From NCBI GenBank assembly GCA_946965045.2, contig OX337239.1, forward strand, positions 2,108,001 to 2,172,000: DNA of 64,000 nucleotides, given 5' to 3'. The stretch's first letter is position 1. Each line of letters starts with the position of its first letter. Positions 44,401 to 55,500 of this stretch are shown here, in pieces. The position numbers were made by a program, and so were the translations under genes. The notes beneath the pieces are model-generated. The model was not told the DNA's origin. It did no database searches and saw nothing but the letters and a program-made list of their open reading frames with translations. This stretch comes from Epithemia pelagica. Its lineage: Eukaryota > Bacillariophyta > Bacillariophyceae > Surirellales > Surirellaceae.

Positions 44401-46143
44401 GTGGAAATGTCTCGAGAGGCCTTGCAGGGAATAATATATGGTATGGTGGAGGCAACCGTGGAATTGTCGTGTCTCCAAGTCCAACAAAAGGCGATTTATT
44501 TGTTGAGAGTTTATTTGGTCCCCTCTTGTGGCTTTGCCACTTTGAGTGAACTTCTACAATTTTGTAGTGGAAGCCTCACTAGTGCGGTACATAGTCGTCT
44601 TCGGACCCTTCCGGGAGCAGGCATTCAACGATCCACATTGATTGATTCAAACGCAATGTGTCGCCATGACCAAGTTCAAGAATCAAGTATTGGGAGTGAG
44701 CTTGGTACAATTGCTTCCGTGGTCCGCGTAATCCTGATGGACTTGCGTACCAGCTATGATATGAAAAGAGACGATAATGTTTTAAAGGGTGACTGGGAGC
44801 TCTCGAATGCCATGTCTGTGGTTACAAAGCTCAAGCGAGAACTTTTTGATCGCATTGTGGGTTTTCTTTCTGTCAATTCCCTCCTACAGGTTTTATTTTT
44901 ATTTGAGGACGTCGTGCTCGTTCTCTCTGCATGGTTGCAAACCCATGGATCAATGATTCACACCACAGCTTCCAAAGACAAGGAGAAGTCAACACCAAGT
45001 TGGATTCGGTCTCTCTCTCGTTTCAAAAAGCCAAAGACAAGGTACCCGTTGGTCGAACTCAAACAAGAAACAGAGGGTAATATGGAGGATCATGGATCGC
45101 CACTGACTGAGTCAAACAGGTCTACCTTAGAATCTGTTTTGAAGGATCACACGGCATTCGTGTCTTCACTAATTTCCCGATCGTGTCACCTATTGTCTCA
45201 TTCTGGTTTGTCTGTTCAAGTTGCAAGCTGTCGAGTTTCGAAGGTCAGCTTTGAATATCTGGGTCTGGTGGCACATCGTAACTCAGGCCATACTGAGGAC
45301 GACTTGAGTCAAGAGACTAACGGAACAAAAACTGCTATAATGCGACACGCTGCAGAGTCCTGGCCTGCCATCGAAGCGAGGTTCAAAGCAAGCTGGAACA
45401 AGATCGCTCAGTCCTTTACACGCCATTCTGTAATGTTGCCATCGACTGTCTCGTCCCTGGCGACGAGCCCACGGGTTCCAGTTTATGCGATCCCAGGGAC
45501 TAATGATGACCATTCTGAATCGATGGTCTTGATGGAAAAGCTCATTGACCTGATAACTGTCATGGTGCTTGAATCAGACGACTTTATGGCGAGCCGATTT
45601 CGCGATCATGTGTGGCCAATCTATAATTCTTTGCTGAATGGCCACGTCACTGAACTGTCTCTGGCTGCTGAGACAGTGGAACCGCTGGTTGAAAAGGCGG
45701 AGGCTCACACCAAGCCATTGAAAGTACTCTCTCCTTTCTCTCGTAGCTACAGCAAGTTGCGTGTGATTCGATCCGTGATCCTGTCTTTATCGCGAATTTA
45801 TGGATCTCACGAGATAGGAAGGGCGTCAAGCGATTTGATTGTGATCATTGCCGAAGTCATTTTGCCCTTGATACAACTTGGCAATCATCCAGATATAAGA
45901 GATGTCGCCATGTCTGCGGTCAAACACATGGCGACAATTGACTGCGATGCCATTCAGTTTCGACTGTTGCAACTTAGCAGTTGTTCTGGTGAGAGTTCTT
46001 ACAGACAAGACGAGGGAGTCATGGCGACACCGACTGTTACCATCCCAACGGAGACGGGCATTAGAGAGTGCAGTGATTCTCCGGACGTCGCATTTCAAGA
46101 AATACGAAACTTGATCCGGAATCTTCCAGAACAGGAACTCTGA
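41416..46143 (+). CDS. Large HEAT-repeat protein, TTI1-like
   Basis: 1575 residues, single exon, almost wholly helical with hydrophobic residues spaced as in HEAT/ARM repeats and no membrane segment or signal. The C-terminal part has ESDDFMASRFRDHVWPIYNSLL and, later, SKLRVIRSVILSLSRIYG, a pattern like the end of TTI1. TTI1 is a scaffold of the TELO2-TTI1-TTI2 complex that stabilises PI3K-like kinases such as TOR, ATM and ATR with Hsp90. TTI1 homologues are typically 1000-1100 residues in animals and fungi, so this one is longer; the extra length is in several low-complexity linkers (Gln/Ser rich). The alternative is another HEAT scaffold. Start context: 41416 or 41431. The stop is TGA. Confidence 0.6.
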   Translation: MEREMVLAMSVIHGWLELIQQYRLGGQEDNTSWNNGDHNLHNTPKDERVVLQILQEMARLAQSLRQELRHFLPSIGRLLSEENIKSRSSTANVSLLRLVESCSLPARVSLRLMTESCSDSFRGLQSCWNVPNSFVNGEEAPSIVSIPTIQAAQLTVLQESVLTVSLIHELVVVDELGQVSPSTIRQSSDYKNNIRHECTLLFLEAIAGALPTGPDLWALKRPQPSSSPLSTGLQSSMFVSCMQIMTQALDDLVRRINGPDDPCNMIMSHVVSLLDGAILIRVVDHGTALLASPSGPGDGFPSTASQEQHSAKGKNALSDPIGVPNSGFNSLGGGVSDMIGSRQQSLWWNDPTLILTALNTLQTWLQASWCVISTNHTSQPPEQSTFRTSTTTSQKHTMMFSSGTSIPVEARNQVECWRKVFPATFGALYQKLVLINRPRVRPDSCALSFHQPQAKSLTRAILAVMTWLLRVTVYPLSIEQNTVPENEESRDQSPRTMNQPCDMENGSGKESISRHASKDALHQIQKLATQSNVNASMETKNVDHDREIHVRFQHHVEETLPRPLQHVIQILMSSPDSVTQGSPTLWTDFLQLLLTLPCWPSTNELVENMHLAALEAWIVLAKRHDHKLPEEQQKTKEHPWLLLRNIVNPSSQSQRLTMAHLFPRRLQLHVEQLIPLSLGHRTEELVQVLDLVKGYLSLITPQSPVQREIRISLLLLGSKTRTTRDTQKGPSSGSIIQTLRHLLEVDFVRWPNFQALRGTCVDLTEKQTGRKSFEASPLSSSWLALDSCLRLQEEDVQDAQPCPWKYLSTERAETAIREMIQALVKHVLGIEGVCQLIDESVADLFHTINTASPSLYHERQHQEDESDSKFGAEASLSRLSGLISSLILMKQLVEAMASMLSEKMTTKANNKEINQHREHIRKALFTMAKSVLPILTTSPLIDLPICLPSTRTTGGRRRLRTSLFKGLCCFKFHVLDLICTIVGSVSGTHWNDKNDVEMSREALQGIIYGMVEATVELSCLQVQQKAIYLLRVYLVPSCGFATLSELLQFCSGSLTSAVHSRLRTLPGAGIQRSTLIDSNAMCRHDQVQESSIGSELGTIASVVRVILMDLRTSYDMKRDDNVLKGDWELSNAMSVVTKLKRELFDRIVGFLSVNSLLQVLFLFEDVVLVLSAWLQTHGSMIHTTASKDKEKSTPSWIRSLSRFKKPKTRYPLVELKQETEGNMEDHGSPLTESNRSTLESVLKDHTAFVSSLISRSCHLLSHSGLSVQVASCRVSKVSFEYLGLVAHRNSGHTEDDLSQETNGTKTAIMRHAAESWPAIEARFKASWNKIAQSFTRHSVMLPSTVSSLATSPRVPVYAIPGTNDDHSESMVLMEKLIDLITVMVLESDDFMASRFRDHVWPIYNSLLNGHVTELSLAAETVEPLVEKAEAHTKPLKVLSPFSRSYSKLRVIRSVILSLSRIYGSHEIGRASSDLIVIIAEVILPLIQLGNHPDIRDVAMSAVKHMATIDCDAIQFRLLQLSSCSGESSYRQDEGVMATPTVTIPTETGIRECSDSPDVAFQEIRNLIRNLPEQEL

Positions 46144-46694
46144 TAGTCAGGAGGGGATACTGGCGTATCAAGCACCAGCACGATACGGAATTTGCTCCTT
46201 GAATCTTGTCCCTCCATTCTGCAGACAGCCTTCCCATCTCGGAACCACTCGACGAACATTGATCATTTGGCGTTTCTGATTCTTACCATTGCACCAAGGT
46301 ATGTATGTTTCTGGATATGTTCTACCTAGGTAGTCCTGTGCATCATAATAGGGATCGACCGTCATGGTACTCCTACTCCTATAGAGGACTTGAGAGCACC
46401 GCAGATAGTGGGTAGACAAGGTAGACTAGCGCCTCTCCCTGGCGAGTGGGCGCAAGTTTGTCGACAGAGGAGATTTGTCAAAATGACATCTGTCGCTTTG
46501 ACTTTTGACTTACCATTTTGCCAAGAAGAATCAACTCTACACTCACTCATGTATTGTATGAATGACGCTCCCGTCAATGTATCTTTTTCTTTTTTGACAT
46601 CGGTCATTTCACATGAAAAAATGAGGCGCATCTTTTTCTACCGCCAACGTGCCCAAGCCCATTTTTCTTGATCTCGACGAAATACACTTTAGCC
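46144..46694. other. Intergenic region
   Basis: Between the TTI1-like gene and the acetate-transporter-family gene. No domain in any frame; nothing recognised. Confidence 0.4.
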
Positions 46695-48219
46695 ATGTTC
46701 AGTCGAGGTGCGCCATCGGCAACTCAGGATATGACAACGATGCAAGCCAACGACGAGAGCAATGGCGTTGCCAACGACATCAATGGCGCCTCCACCTCGT
46801 CGCCATGTAGAGCACAGTTCAATATGAATCAGCTTGAACAATGGCGGTCTCTGTTAGCCGGGTCAGGGAGAATTGAACATGTGGGAAATGACGAAGGAAA
46901 TGGTCAGGAAAACCCGCAAAAAGAAGGAACTGTCTCCTCCGTTTCATCGTTGTCCACCCCAGCCCCAAAGATTCGCATGGCAGTGGTTCGGTATTTCTTG
47001 GATCGACCAGGATACGATTTGCGTCATTCTGCTGCACGGTTGTGGTTTCATCCACCAGCCGTATGCACTCCTCAAGACATTCGTGAGTTTCTGAATCAAC
47101 AGCAGATTTCCATGAAAGGTTTGTTGGTGGAAATCTTTTTGGATAAGTTTGATTCTTTCATGATGTTGGACGCCATTGAGGCTGCCTTTCTTGAATGGGA
47201 CTTTTCGGATACCTCACCTGCTCAACCAGCCACCTTGAAGGTCCGGCTCACCGATTTAGAACAAGGCCAACTTGCTGAAGGAGCCATGATAGCTGGTAGC
47301 AACAAGAGTGAGCCATCGTCATCTCCCACAATGGCGTCAACGTCGCCAGTCGGATTGTTTGCTTTCTCCTTGGTGGTAAGTGAAAAGTTCGATTCCGAAA
47401 AGCAGTCATTGAGTGAGTGAACAAGTGCTGGAAAGACCGCTCACCTTGTACTTCATTTGTGTACTGATGTACCGTCTTGTCTTCCCTCTTCCTATTTTGT
47501 AGACTGGACTCGAAACAATAGCATTGGCACAGAAACTCATCCCTGGATCTCTTGAAGATTCCTATATCCTTGTTTGGGGTCCCTACGGTTTCTTTATAGG
47601 TGGTCTCTTGCAAGTGTTTGTTGGAATCTTTGAAGTTTTTCGCAACAATATTTATGGTGCTGTTGCGTTTCTTACCTTTGGTTGTATTTGGTTCTCCAAT
47701 GGTCTCTCTATCATTCTCCAAACCCACTTTTCTGGCACTGATACACCAGCTAACGAATTCCTTGGTGAAGCCGATCCATGGTTCAACTTTGTCCGCATTG
47801 CAATTATTTTTGCCTTTTGCTGCGCCTTGGAAGTACAGACATGGACAATGAACAAGCTGAGTTCCATTTTGGTCGGGATTCTCTGTGTCAAGTTGTTTTT
47901 TCAATCCTTTGCTCCATGGAGTTTGGGGGCGGAATGGATGGAATTCATATTGGGTTGGGTTCTGACATGTTTTGCCTTTTACGTCTTTTTTGTGGAATTT
48001 ACCAACCAAGTCTATCAACGAACAGTCTTTCCCATGTACAAATGGTCCGAAGAAGAGAGTCCAGAGGAGATTTTTGGAGCAGCAGGTCGTAGTGGAACGT
48101 TGACTTCCAAAGCTGCGCGTTTGAGGCAAGCAAACTATGCTCGTATACAGCAGGGGCACCTTAGAGAGTTGCCGGCCAAAGAGGGTGCACCCGCTTATAA
48201 GACAAAGAAATCTGTGTAG
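46695..48219 (+). CDS. GPR1/FUN34/YaaH (acetate transporter) family membrane protein
   Basis: Exons 46695-47375 and 47503-48219 across a 127-bp intron (gtaagt ... tttgtag, phase 0) give about 465 residues. The intron splits the family's first transmembrane segment (SPVGLFAFSLV|TGLETIALAQKL). The second exon then carries the rest of the six-helix core: WGPYGFFIGGLLQVFVGIF, the FRNNIYGAVAFLTFGCIW segment, and further helices to about residue 430. Family members carry acetate/succinate with protons. The N-terminal 210 residues before the core are hydrophilic and contain a predicted small folded domain (about 100-185, with CTPQDIREFLNQQQ and MLDAIEAAFLEWDF), which is not typical of the family. 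I chose the ATG at 46695. The stop is TAG. Confidence 0.8.
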
Positions 48220-48550
48220 AGAGAGCATAACGTTTTATATAAGGTTCGAGGGACTTATCATTGTAATTGTTTGTGTTTCTTTATTGATCGATGTAATGTA
48301 AGTTATCAGTATTCTTGTCTATTCATGTAACTCGTAGAATGACTTTAGGTATGGAACGCTACTGGAATTTGCGGGCTTGGAGGCCTTCTGTCTCTATACG
48401 GAAGTAACCATGTCAAGATGAAAGCAAAGGAGAAAACTTTTTTGGACATTGCGCTTAGGATGTAGAAATGGAACAGCACAAGTGACGATCTGGACACCGG
48501 TTGTCTGACTCGTCCCTTTTTCTTTCTGTCCTTGTATTTCTACCAATTTC
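48220..48550. other. Convergent intergenic region
   Basis: Between two 3' ends. Pyrimidine and AT-rich runs around 48240-48300 fit polyadenylation sites but no clear signal is claimed. Confidence 0.4.
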
Positions 48551-51500
48551 TCACTCAAGTAAACTCCTGTCAGCTTGTTTGGCAAAGAAGGCTTGAATTT
48601 CACGCATCAAGTTGGATGCCGACGCCGGTGCCATGCGTTTGGCCATGATTTCGGGAACACCAGGGGAAAATACGTGCGTAATGGTGGTCAACTCACAACA
48701 TTTGTCATTGCTCGGAGAGGGTCGTATCAATTGAACACCGAGCATCATTTCGCTTCTTATGATACTGGTCGAATGGTTGTCGGTCATTGATACCGGTCCA
48801 TTCGCTTTCTTGTCGTTCTGTTCCCATACCGATCGATTTACAATCATGTACGTATCCGGAGCAACTTGATCCAATGGGATCGCGTAGGAAAGACAGACTG
48901 TCTCAATGGTTTTGGGTGACAATTTTGGTTTGTTCAAGGCTCTCATAACTTTCGCATCCCCGGCGAAGCCATGCACCGAATCTTGTGGCATGGTATCAAT
49001 CCCATGTTGCAAGATGGTCAAATCATCACGTCCTTGACTCATCTTGTTGTATTTTTTAATTTGTGAGGAATCCAGCAAAAACTGCAACAACGACCGGGGA
49101 CTGCACCGAACCTTGCCTCGAACTTTGACCACCGGCCAATCGTGCGCAAAAAATCCCTTGGGAGGCATTGTGCCCGTCCACAACAAGACATCATTGTCCT
49201 GCACAGCATCATGCCACGGCGCAAACGGCCACGTCGGCGTCGGTTCTAACCGATGACAGCATCTCTTGCTATTCTTTATTATGCGTTGCGTATCCCAAGA
49301 GGGACTAAATCGATCCGTCTCGTCGGTACAAACCTCCAAGCCCAGCTTGGCCAGTTCTCGCAAGACCATGGGCATATGGTCATCCACTGATACCAAGGTA
49401 TGATTGTTCAACCGATTGTCTGGGAAAATCTTTTCGAGGACCAATCGCGCCGACTCCCCCGTCGATTCACCATTCGCGGAATGGTCAATGTCCAATCCAT
49501 CTATACGGATAAAGGAACGAGAACGTTGTGGTGGAAGTGGCGGAGGAATTTGACAATTGGGAACTGTAGACGATCGTTTGCGGTTGGGTGTAGGAGTTTT
49601 TTGTTGCTGGCCTTCTTCTTCTGCTGGATTACTCGAACTTGGCGTCGAAAGTATTGGATGTGGCTCGGTATTGCTTCGAAGTCGGTTGGCCATTGTTGAA
49701 AACACGGGCTCAGTGTGTGGTCTTATTCCTTCCAAAGAAGAGTCGCTGTGGGTCGCTTGTCGGGTCGAAGAAAAGGGTGGGGGTGGAGGGTCCACTGTGA
49801 CGGATGCAAGCGACGAGGACGATCGACGCATGGGATACGATGGCGGCAAAGGTTGTTGTTTTCTTCGAGTAGTTTTGGGTGATTCACCAAAGAATGCTTC
49901 ATCGGCCGTTGGAGCTCGTTGTCGTGGTGCTGTTGTTGTTGTTGACGACAATAAGGGATCGGGATGCCAGCTGACACTGCCCCATTCCTCACTGTCGGCT
50001 CGTTTCTTATTCTTCTTGGGCATGGGAGACGGCGATTCGGCCAGCAACCCTTCGGATGAATTCCCATTCGCCATTCCACTCTGTTGCTGCTCCAACAAGT
50101 GTTGAAGTGTTGCCGTCGCTTGTTGTTCCACACGTTGCAATTCCAATTGACTCTGTCGCAATCGTTCCGTTTCCATCTGCAACTGCGCCGATGCGGTACG
50201 AAAGGATTCCAACAAATGCTCTGCTTGAGCCTGTATTTGAGAGACGCGATCTGCCGAAAGTTCTACTTGCTCTTGAATGGCTTTTGCTTGTCGCTGCAAG
50301 GCATGGAATTCGGTAAAGGTGGTAGTGGGCGACAAGATGTTTGTCGCCACACGTGGTTGTTCCATGGTTGATTTTGGTGTGTTCGGCGACGACGTGGGAA
50401 CGAGTGCAGTCATGGACTTGGAAGTGGTCAATGGGGATAGGGACTTGCGCCGAGTGCGACGGCGTGATTGACTGTTGGTCGGTAGTGGTTTGTCAGATCC
50501 GCCTTCGTCACTGAGAGTCATGGTACTACTGAGGCTACCACTCCATTGGCGTATATTGTTGCTATGTGCGAGTTGACTTTTGTTTCGCTTGTCCTTCATT
50601 TTTTGAATCGTTTTGGCCAGTGCACCCTTGAGTGGTCGATGAGAAGAATTGGACAATGCAGTCGCATTTGTGGCCAACGAGCTGGTTGGATAGGAGTTGG
50701 TCCCACCCGCAGGATCGCAAGGATTGTGGTGGTGCTGGTGATGATTGGCACCGCCCAAAAAGATTTTCCGTATAAGTCCACTTTGACCATGAAAGAGAGG
50801 GTGACAGGGCGAACCAACGGCATCATCCTGGTGAGTAGCATCAGTGTTGTCGTCGTTCTGGTGATGCTGACGCTCCCGATTTCTCATGGGGTGTCGTTCG
50901 GACTGTGCCTTGGTCCATCCTGTGGCACGATTGTTAGGATCATTCAAAGCGCTCGTGCTTTCGATTTGGCGTGTGTGTGACCAGAGTCTCCTACCCCGTG
51001 GTCTCAAGGTTTTGCGATTCGAGATTGCCGACGTGGGTGTCCGTGGTTCTACCTCCTCGTCCAAGGTGGAAGGATCATTTGCCGCACTTACTCCGTAAGA
51101 AGGTGTGTTGGAACTGTCATTTCCCTCGGAGGAATCAATATTGTTGGAATCGATTGCAATTTCCTCCTCACTGCTGTGAGCGTCCTTCGGATTCCTTTGT
51201 GTCACATGAACCGGGTCCTTTGGATGAAAGAGATGGGCTGAATGTAGTTGAGGTTCGTCCGGATTGACAAACGGGACAAATGTGAGTCCCAACAAGGGTT
51301 GTAATACCAATGGTATGTCAATACCATTGGATTTGGATGGTGGAACCGACACGGGCAATGGTGAAGATGGCAATCCAACCGCCATCATTGGAAAAACCAT
51401 GCCATTCTCTTCCTGAGAATGTTCTTCATCAGGAGTACTACAGGTATCGATGGAATCATGAAGATGCTCGGGTAAATCTTGGTCCTCATAATCCTCCTCA

Positions 51501-51901
51501 CTTTCGTCGTCGTCCAGAAACACCATTTCTTCCTCATCTTCGTCGTCGTCGTCCTTCTTCTCGTGGTTGTCTTGTGCATAGTGCGTCACATGCGGAGCGT
51601 AATTCACCAGGAAGGGCACTTGTGTCGTCTTGAACTCGGCATGTTGCTGTTGCTGTTGCTGTTGCTGCAGTGGAAGCAAGGATGGAGCAACCACCTGTAC
51701 GGCGCCGGCGGCTGGATCACTCCACCCACCACAACTGTTGGTTTCCAATAAACTCTCGACTCTCACAAAGGCAGCAGGATCTTGTGACGAGAAGGCTTTG
51801 GTGTCATGCTGCTCTTGGACGGATGGAGAATGCTTGGTGTCCTGCTTATCGGTCCGAGGAGGTGGAGGGGGTGGTAACAGAAACGACCATGCCGGTGCCA
51901 T
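48551..51901 (-). CDS. START-domain-like lipid-binding protein with coiled coil
   Basis: 1116 residues from the Met at 51901 (the frame is open to 52009). The N-terminal two thirds is Gln/Ser/Pro/Asp-rich and mostly disordered. A clear coiled coil runs from about LQRQAKAIQEQVELSADRVS to VEQQATATLQHLLEQQQ (around residues 530-610). The last 250 residues resemble a START (StAR-related lipid transfer) fold: an FPDNRL start, WTGTMPP, KGKVRCSPRSLLQFLLDSS-type helix, DTYMIVNRSVW strand, SEMMLGVQLIRP, then a long C-terminal helix with MREIQAFFAKQ. START domains bind lipids or signal-lipid-like ligands. No membrane segment. The gypsy element starts about 300 bp upstream of the ATG. The stop is TGA. 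Confidence 0.65.
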   Translation of the reverse strand: MAPAWSFLLPPPPPPRTDKQDTKHSPSVQEQHDTKAFSSQDPAAFVRVESLLETNSCGGWSDPAAGAVQVVAPSLLPLQQQQQQQQHAEFKTTQVPFLVNYAPHVTHYAQDNHEKKDDDDEDEEEMVFLDDDESEEDYEDQDLPEHLHDSIDTCSTPDEEHSQEENGMVFPMMAVGLPSSPLPVSVPPSKSNGIDIPLVLQPLLGLTFVPFVNPDEPQLHSAHLFHPKDPVHVTQRNPKDAHSSEEEIAIDSNNIDSSEGNDSSNTPSYGVSAANDPSTLDEEVEPRTPTSAISNRKTLRPRGRRLWSHTRQIESTSALNDPNNRATGWTKAQSERHPMRNRERQHHQNDDNTDATHQDDAVGSPCHPLFHGQSGLIRKIFLGGANHHQHHHNPCDPAGGTNSYPTSSLATNATALSNSSHRPLKGALAKTIQKMKDKRNKSQLAHSNNIRQWSGSLSSTMTLSDEGGSDKPLPTNSQSRRRTRRKSLSPLTTSKSMTALVPTSSPNTPKSTMEQPRVATNILSPTTTFTEFHALQRQAKAIQEQVELSADRVSQIQAQAEHLLESFRTASAQLQMETERLRQSQLELQRVEQQATATLQHLLEQQQSGMANGNSSEGLLAESPSPMPKKNKKRADSEEWGSVSWHPDPLLSSTTTTAPRQRAPTADEAFFGESPKTTRRKQQPLPPSYPMRRSSSSLASVTVDPPPPPFSSTRQATHSDSSLEGIRPHTEPVFSTMANRLRSNTEPHPILSTPSSSNPAEEEGQQQKTPTPNRKRSSTVPNCQIPPPLPPQRSRSFIRIDGLDIDHSANGESTGESARLVLEKIFPDNRLNNHTLVSVDDHMPMVLRELAKLGLEVCTDETDRFSPSWDTQRIIKNSKRCCHRLEPTPTWPFAPWHDAVQDNDVLLWTGTMPPKGFFAHDWPVVKVRGKVRCSPRSLLQFLLDSSQIKKYNKMSQGRDDLTILQHGIDTMPQDSVHGFAGDAKVMRALNKPKLSPKTIETVCLSYAIPLDQVAPDTYMIVNRSVWEQNDKKANGPVSMTDNHSTSIIRSEMMLGVQLIRPSPSNDKCCELTTITHVFSPGVPEIMAKRMAPASASNLMREIQAFFAKQADRSLLE

Positions 51902-52060
51902 GGTGCGTTTTGTGGAATTTGGCAGACTGTTTTTCTCGCAGGGTTCCCAGTTTTCGCGCAGTCGTCGGGTGGAGAAAAGTGTACCGCATACTACAGTGTA
52001 CAGTGGCAAGTGGCTTGCGTTTTTTGTCGGCTTGACAAAAAGCTGTTCGCCTCTTCTGGG

Positions 52061-52173
52061 GTTTGGTTCACCGGCGATACAAGACCCAACTAAGGAGGGT
52101 TTGGTTCACGGAAATACAAGACCCAACTAGGGAGGGTTTGGTTCACGGGCGATACAAGACCCAACTAAGGAGT
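52061..52173. repeat. Three ~38-bp tandem units
   Basis: Units beginning ggtttggttcac (52061, 52099, 52136) and ending acaagacccaactaaggag stand head to tail upstream of the START gene, adjacent to the gypsy insertion. Confidence 0.85.
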
Positions 52174-52209
52174 ACTCCAAAGGTAGAACATCTCCGCTAC
52201 TACCCGCAT

Positions 52210-52425
52210 TGCGGTACCCCTATATGGATCCCGCCATACGTGTCACCACGTTCCATTCCCGGTTCGCGTTCTTGACACTGCGACATGAATCTTCCGCCAT
52301 CTGGCTGTTCCTCCTCCAGTCATTTCTCGTCGCACGTGGCACTGTGGATTCCTCATTCCCCCTAATTCCTCGTAATTCCTAAAGATCACAATTTTTATAC
52401 CGTGCTATTTTACATGGGTATGGCA
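52210..52425 (+). repeat. Gypsy 5' LTR, 216 bp
   Basis: Starts tgcggtacccc and ends gggtatggca. A tttttatacc TATA-like word lies near the 3' end (about 52391-52401). Confidence 0.92.
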
Positions 52426-52553
52426 CTCTGATCAGAAGCTCGAAAACTTCCCCCAACACTCTTTCACCATAACCAACTGCCGTTCATTGGCCGATCCTCG
52501 TTGATCTTATCATCCTTTGATTCCTTTCCTTTTCTTTCCTTTGCAGTCTCATC

Positions 52554-55500
52554 ATGAGCACAGGATCTTCCCTCGTCTCCCTTGCGGATGTTCAACGCTT
52601 CCAAAAGCGCTTTGATCAAGCCTCGGCTTCAGATTCTTCCTCTGCTCTTTCCACCCTCAAGATGAAAGACGACGACGATGACAAGTACTACGCCCGTCTC
52701 TTGCCATTCTGCGATGGCGTGGACGAAGAGCCCTCAAATCTCTTCCTGTGGGTCCTCCATTTTGTTGACAAGGTCAAGATCTCCGGTCATCCAGAGCCCT
52801 TTGCTGCCTGTTGCACCTACTTTCCCCGTGTTACCACAAGTCTCGTAGCGGACAAGTTTCATGATGCATTCCAGGCCTTGCCTGATGGCGCCAACCTCGA
52901 TGAGGCGTGTTTCAAACGGTTGATTGCTACGATCTTTGAACCCAAGTTGACGGTTTCCGAAGTCAATGCCTTTCGGGCACACCTTCTTAGCGGTCCTCGC
53001 AAGCCACCTGATATGACCGTGGATATCCATTATCACACCCTCCAGAAGATTTCCAACGGTCTCCGTTACTTGTCTAACGACAACGCTGTCCAAGCCCTCA
53101 CTGACGATGAGTTGAAGCAAGCCTTCTATCTCGGCTCCCCTGTTGCTTGGCGCAACGAGTTCAAGACGGCCAATCCCTTGGTTGCAGATTTGGTGAACCA
53201 TTTCAATGTCACCGACCTCCTTCATGCGATGCGTGGCTATCAACGGGCCTCCCAAGAGAAGATGGCTGCCAATGCACAGTCCCAGGCCAAGTCCCGCAAT
53301 CCTCGCGATGATTCCACTTCTCGTGGATCTACGAAGCGTTTTCGCTCCTCTAATGGTGGCCGTGGCGGTCTCCGCGGCGGCAATCGCCAGTCCAATGGTG
53401 GACGCCAAGCGTCCGGTGATCGTCCCGTCAATGACGGCGATGCCTGTCCTTACAAGGACGCGATTCCTTTGCACGCCAATCATACTTGGGCTAACTGCAT
53501 CTACAACCCGCAGTCCTCCAATTTTAACCAAGAGCGTTTCAACGCCTTTCTTGCCCGTACCGGGTCTGGTCTTCGTACCCCTACTGGGTCTCATCCCAAC
53601 AATGGTTCTCAGAACCAAGGCCGTAACGGCCAAGGCTCTCGTAGCCAGGGAACTCCCTCGTCTGGAGGATCGCGCCCTATTGGTTCCAGTTGGGGCGCTG
53701 TTCCCCGTCGTTCTGGATCTGGCTCAGACCAGCATGCCTATGAAGGCACCAACACAGGCGACAATCCACCGGTTGATCCGTCGTTGGCCGAGCCGTTGCC
53801 TTCTGTGCAAGACGCGGCTTATCGCGCTCGTCAACGCCCTCTCACGGATATCCGTGATTGGTCAAGTCTCCGCAATGCCGATCGAACGGTCCCCGGTATG
53901 TGTTCTTCTTCCTTTTTTACCTCATCCTCTCCGGATATTTCTCATCATCTTGATGTTCTTTTTGCTCAGCAATGTCACATCCAGACTGGCCCTCCACAGG
54001 CTATGCCGGCCGAGAATGCCATCCTCAGGCCCCAATTCTCGAGGTCCGCGAACAATTGTACAAGATCTACGGGCGTAACATGGACATCGCCCACATCTAC
54101 GACTTGTCCTCCCCTGGAGGCAACGACGAATACTGTCGCTTCCCCTTGTTTTAATCCTACGGATGCTGTCATCGCTGACATCGTTGATCCCAATAATGGT
54201 TTTTTATCTAACCTAGATCACTATGAAGATGTCTACTCTTCTAGTTCTGTCTCTGACGCTCCTAGTTTATCTAGTCCCCTTTCGGTCGCTCCGACTGAGC
54301 CTCCGTCTGTTCCCCTCACCATTTTGATGGCTCGGTCCATTGGTGGAGTCGAGAACACCGTCCCGTTGCGTGCCCTGCTCGATTCAGGCGCCGACAAGAC
54401 GATCCTGCACGCGCGCTGTCTTCAGCCCGGCATGCATCCACGTGTAACCAATCGGTCTGTCAATACCACCATGGGTACGCGCGACCACGTCTCCGAGATT
54501 CTTCTCGAAGATTTGGTTCTCCCCGAGTTTTCTCGGACCAAACACATTTCATACCCCCTTTGGGCCGACATCTTTGATGCCCCCACTTGTCGCTATGACA
54601 TCATTATTGGTCGCAATCTTTTACGTCGCTTGGGCATTGTGCTCAATTTTCACACTGGTCTCACAACTTGGGACTCCGTTGATGTCGCTATGCGCCATCG
54701 CGATTCATTCGCCACTGACCAGACATTCATGTCTCATTTCATCGACATCTTTGCCGACGATCCCATTATTAGTGATCAATTCCTCTTGGATTCTAATTAC
54801 GTTCCTACGGATCTACAAGAGTTGATTAATCAACAAGAACATCTTACCGATGCCCAAAAGCAAGATCTTCTTGCCATTTGGCAAGACTGTGGCAAAATCT
54901 TCGATGGCGAGCTCCGTGAGTATCCGGATCGAACGCTCCATCTCCATCTCAAACCTGATGCCCAGCCGGTCCATCATCGTCATTTCTCGGTCCCTCGAAA
55001 CATACACGATACCTTTACCAAGGAGCTGTGGCGCTTTGTCGACATCGGCATCCTAGAGCGCGTCGGTTCTACCGAATGGGCTGCTCCTCACTTTGCCATT
55101 CCTAAAAAGGATGGCTGTATTCGAATGATTTCGGACTTTCGTTCTTTGAACGCTCAACTCTACCGTCGGGTCTACCCCTTTCCTCGTATCGAGGACATGC
55201 TCCGTAAACGGAAAGGCTACAAGTACTTTACGAAGTTAGACATCTCCATGTGTTTTTACACATTCCGCCTCGATGAGGAATCCAGTAATCTTTGCGTCAT
55301 TACCACGCCTTTTGGCAAATTCCGTTACCGTCGCTTGCCGATGGGTGTTAAACAGTCCCCTGACTTCTGTCAGGAGATTATGGAAGACGTCCTCAAGGAC
55401 TTCAGCGACCATGTTGAAGTCTATATCGACGACATTGGCATCTTCTCCAATTCTTGGGAAGAAGATGTGAACATCCTGTCCAAAGTTCTCCAACGTCTTC

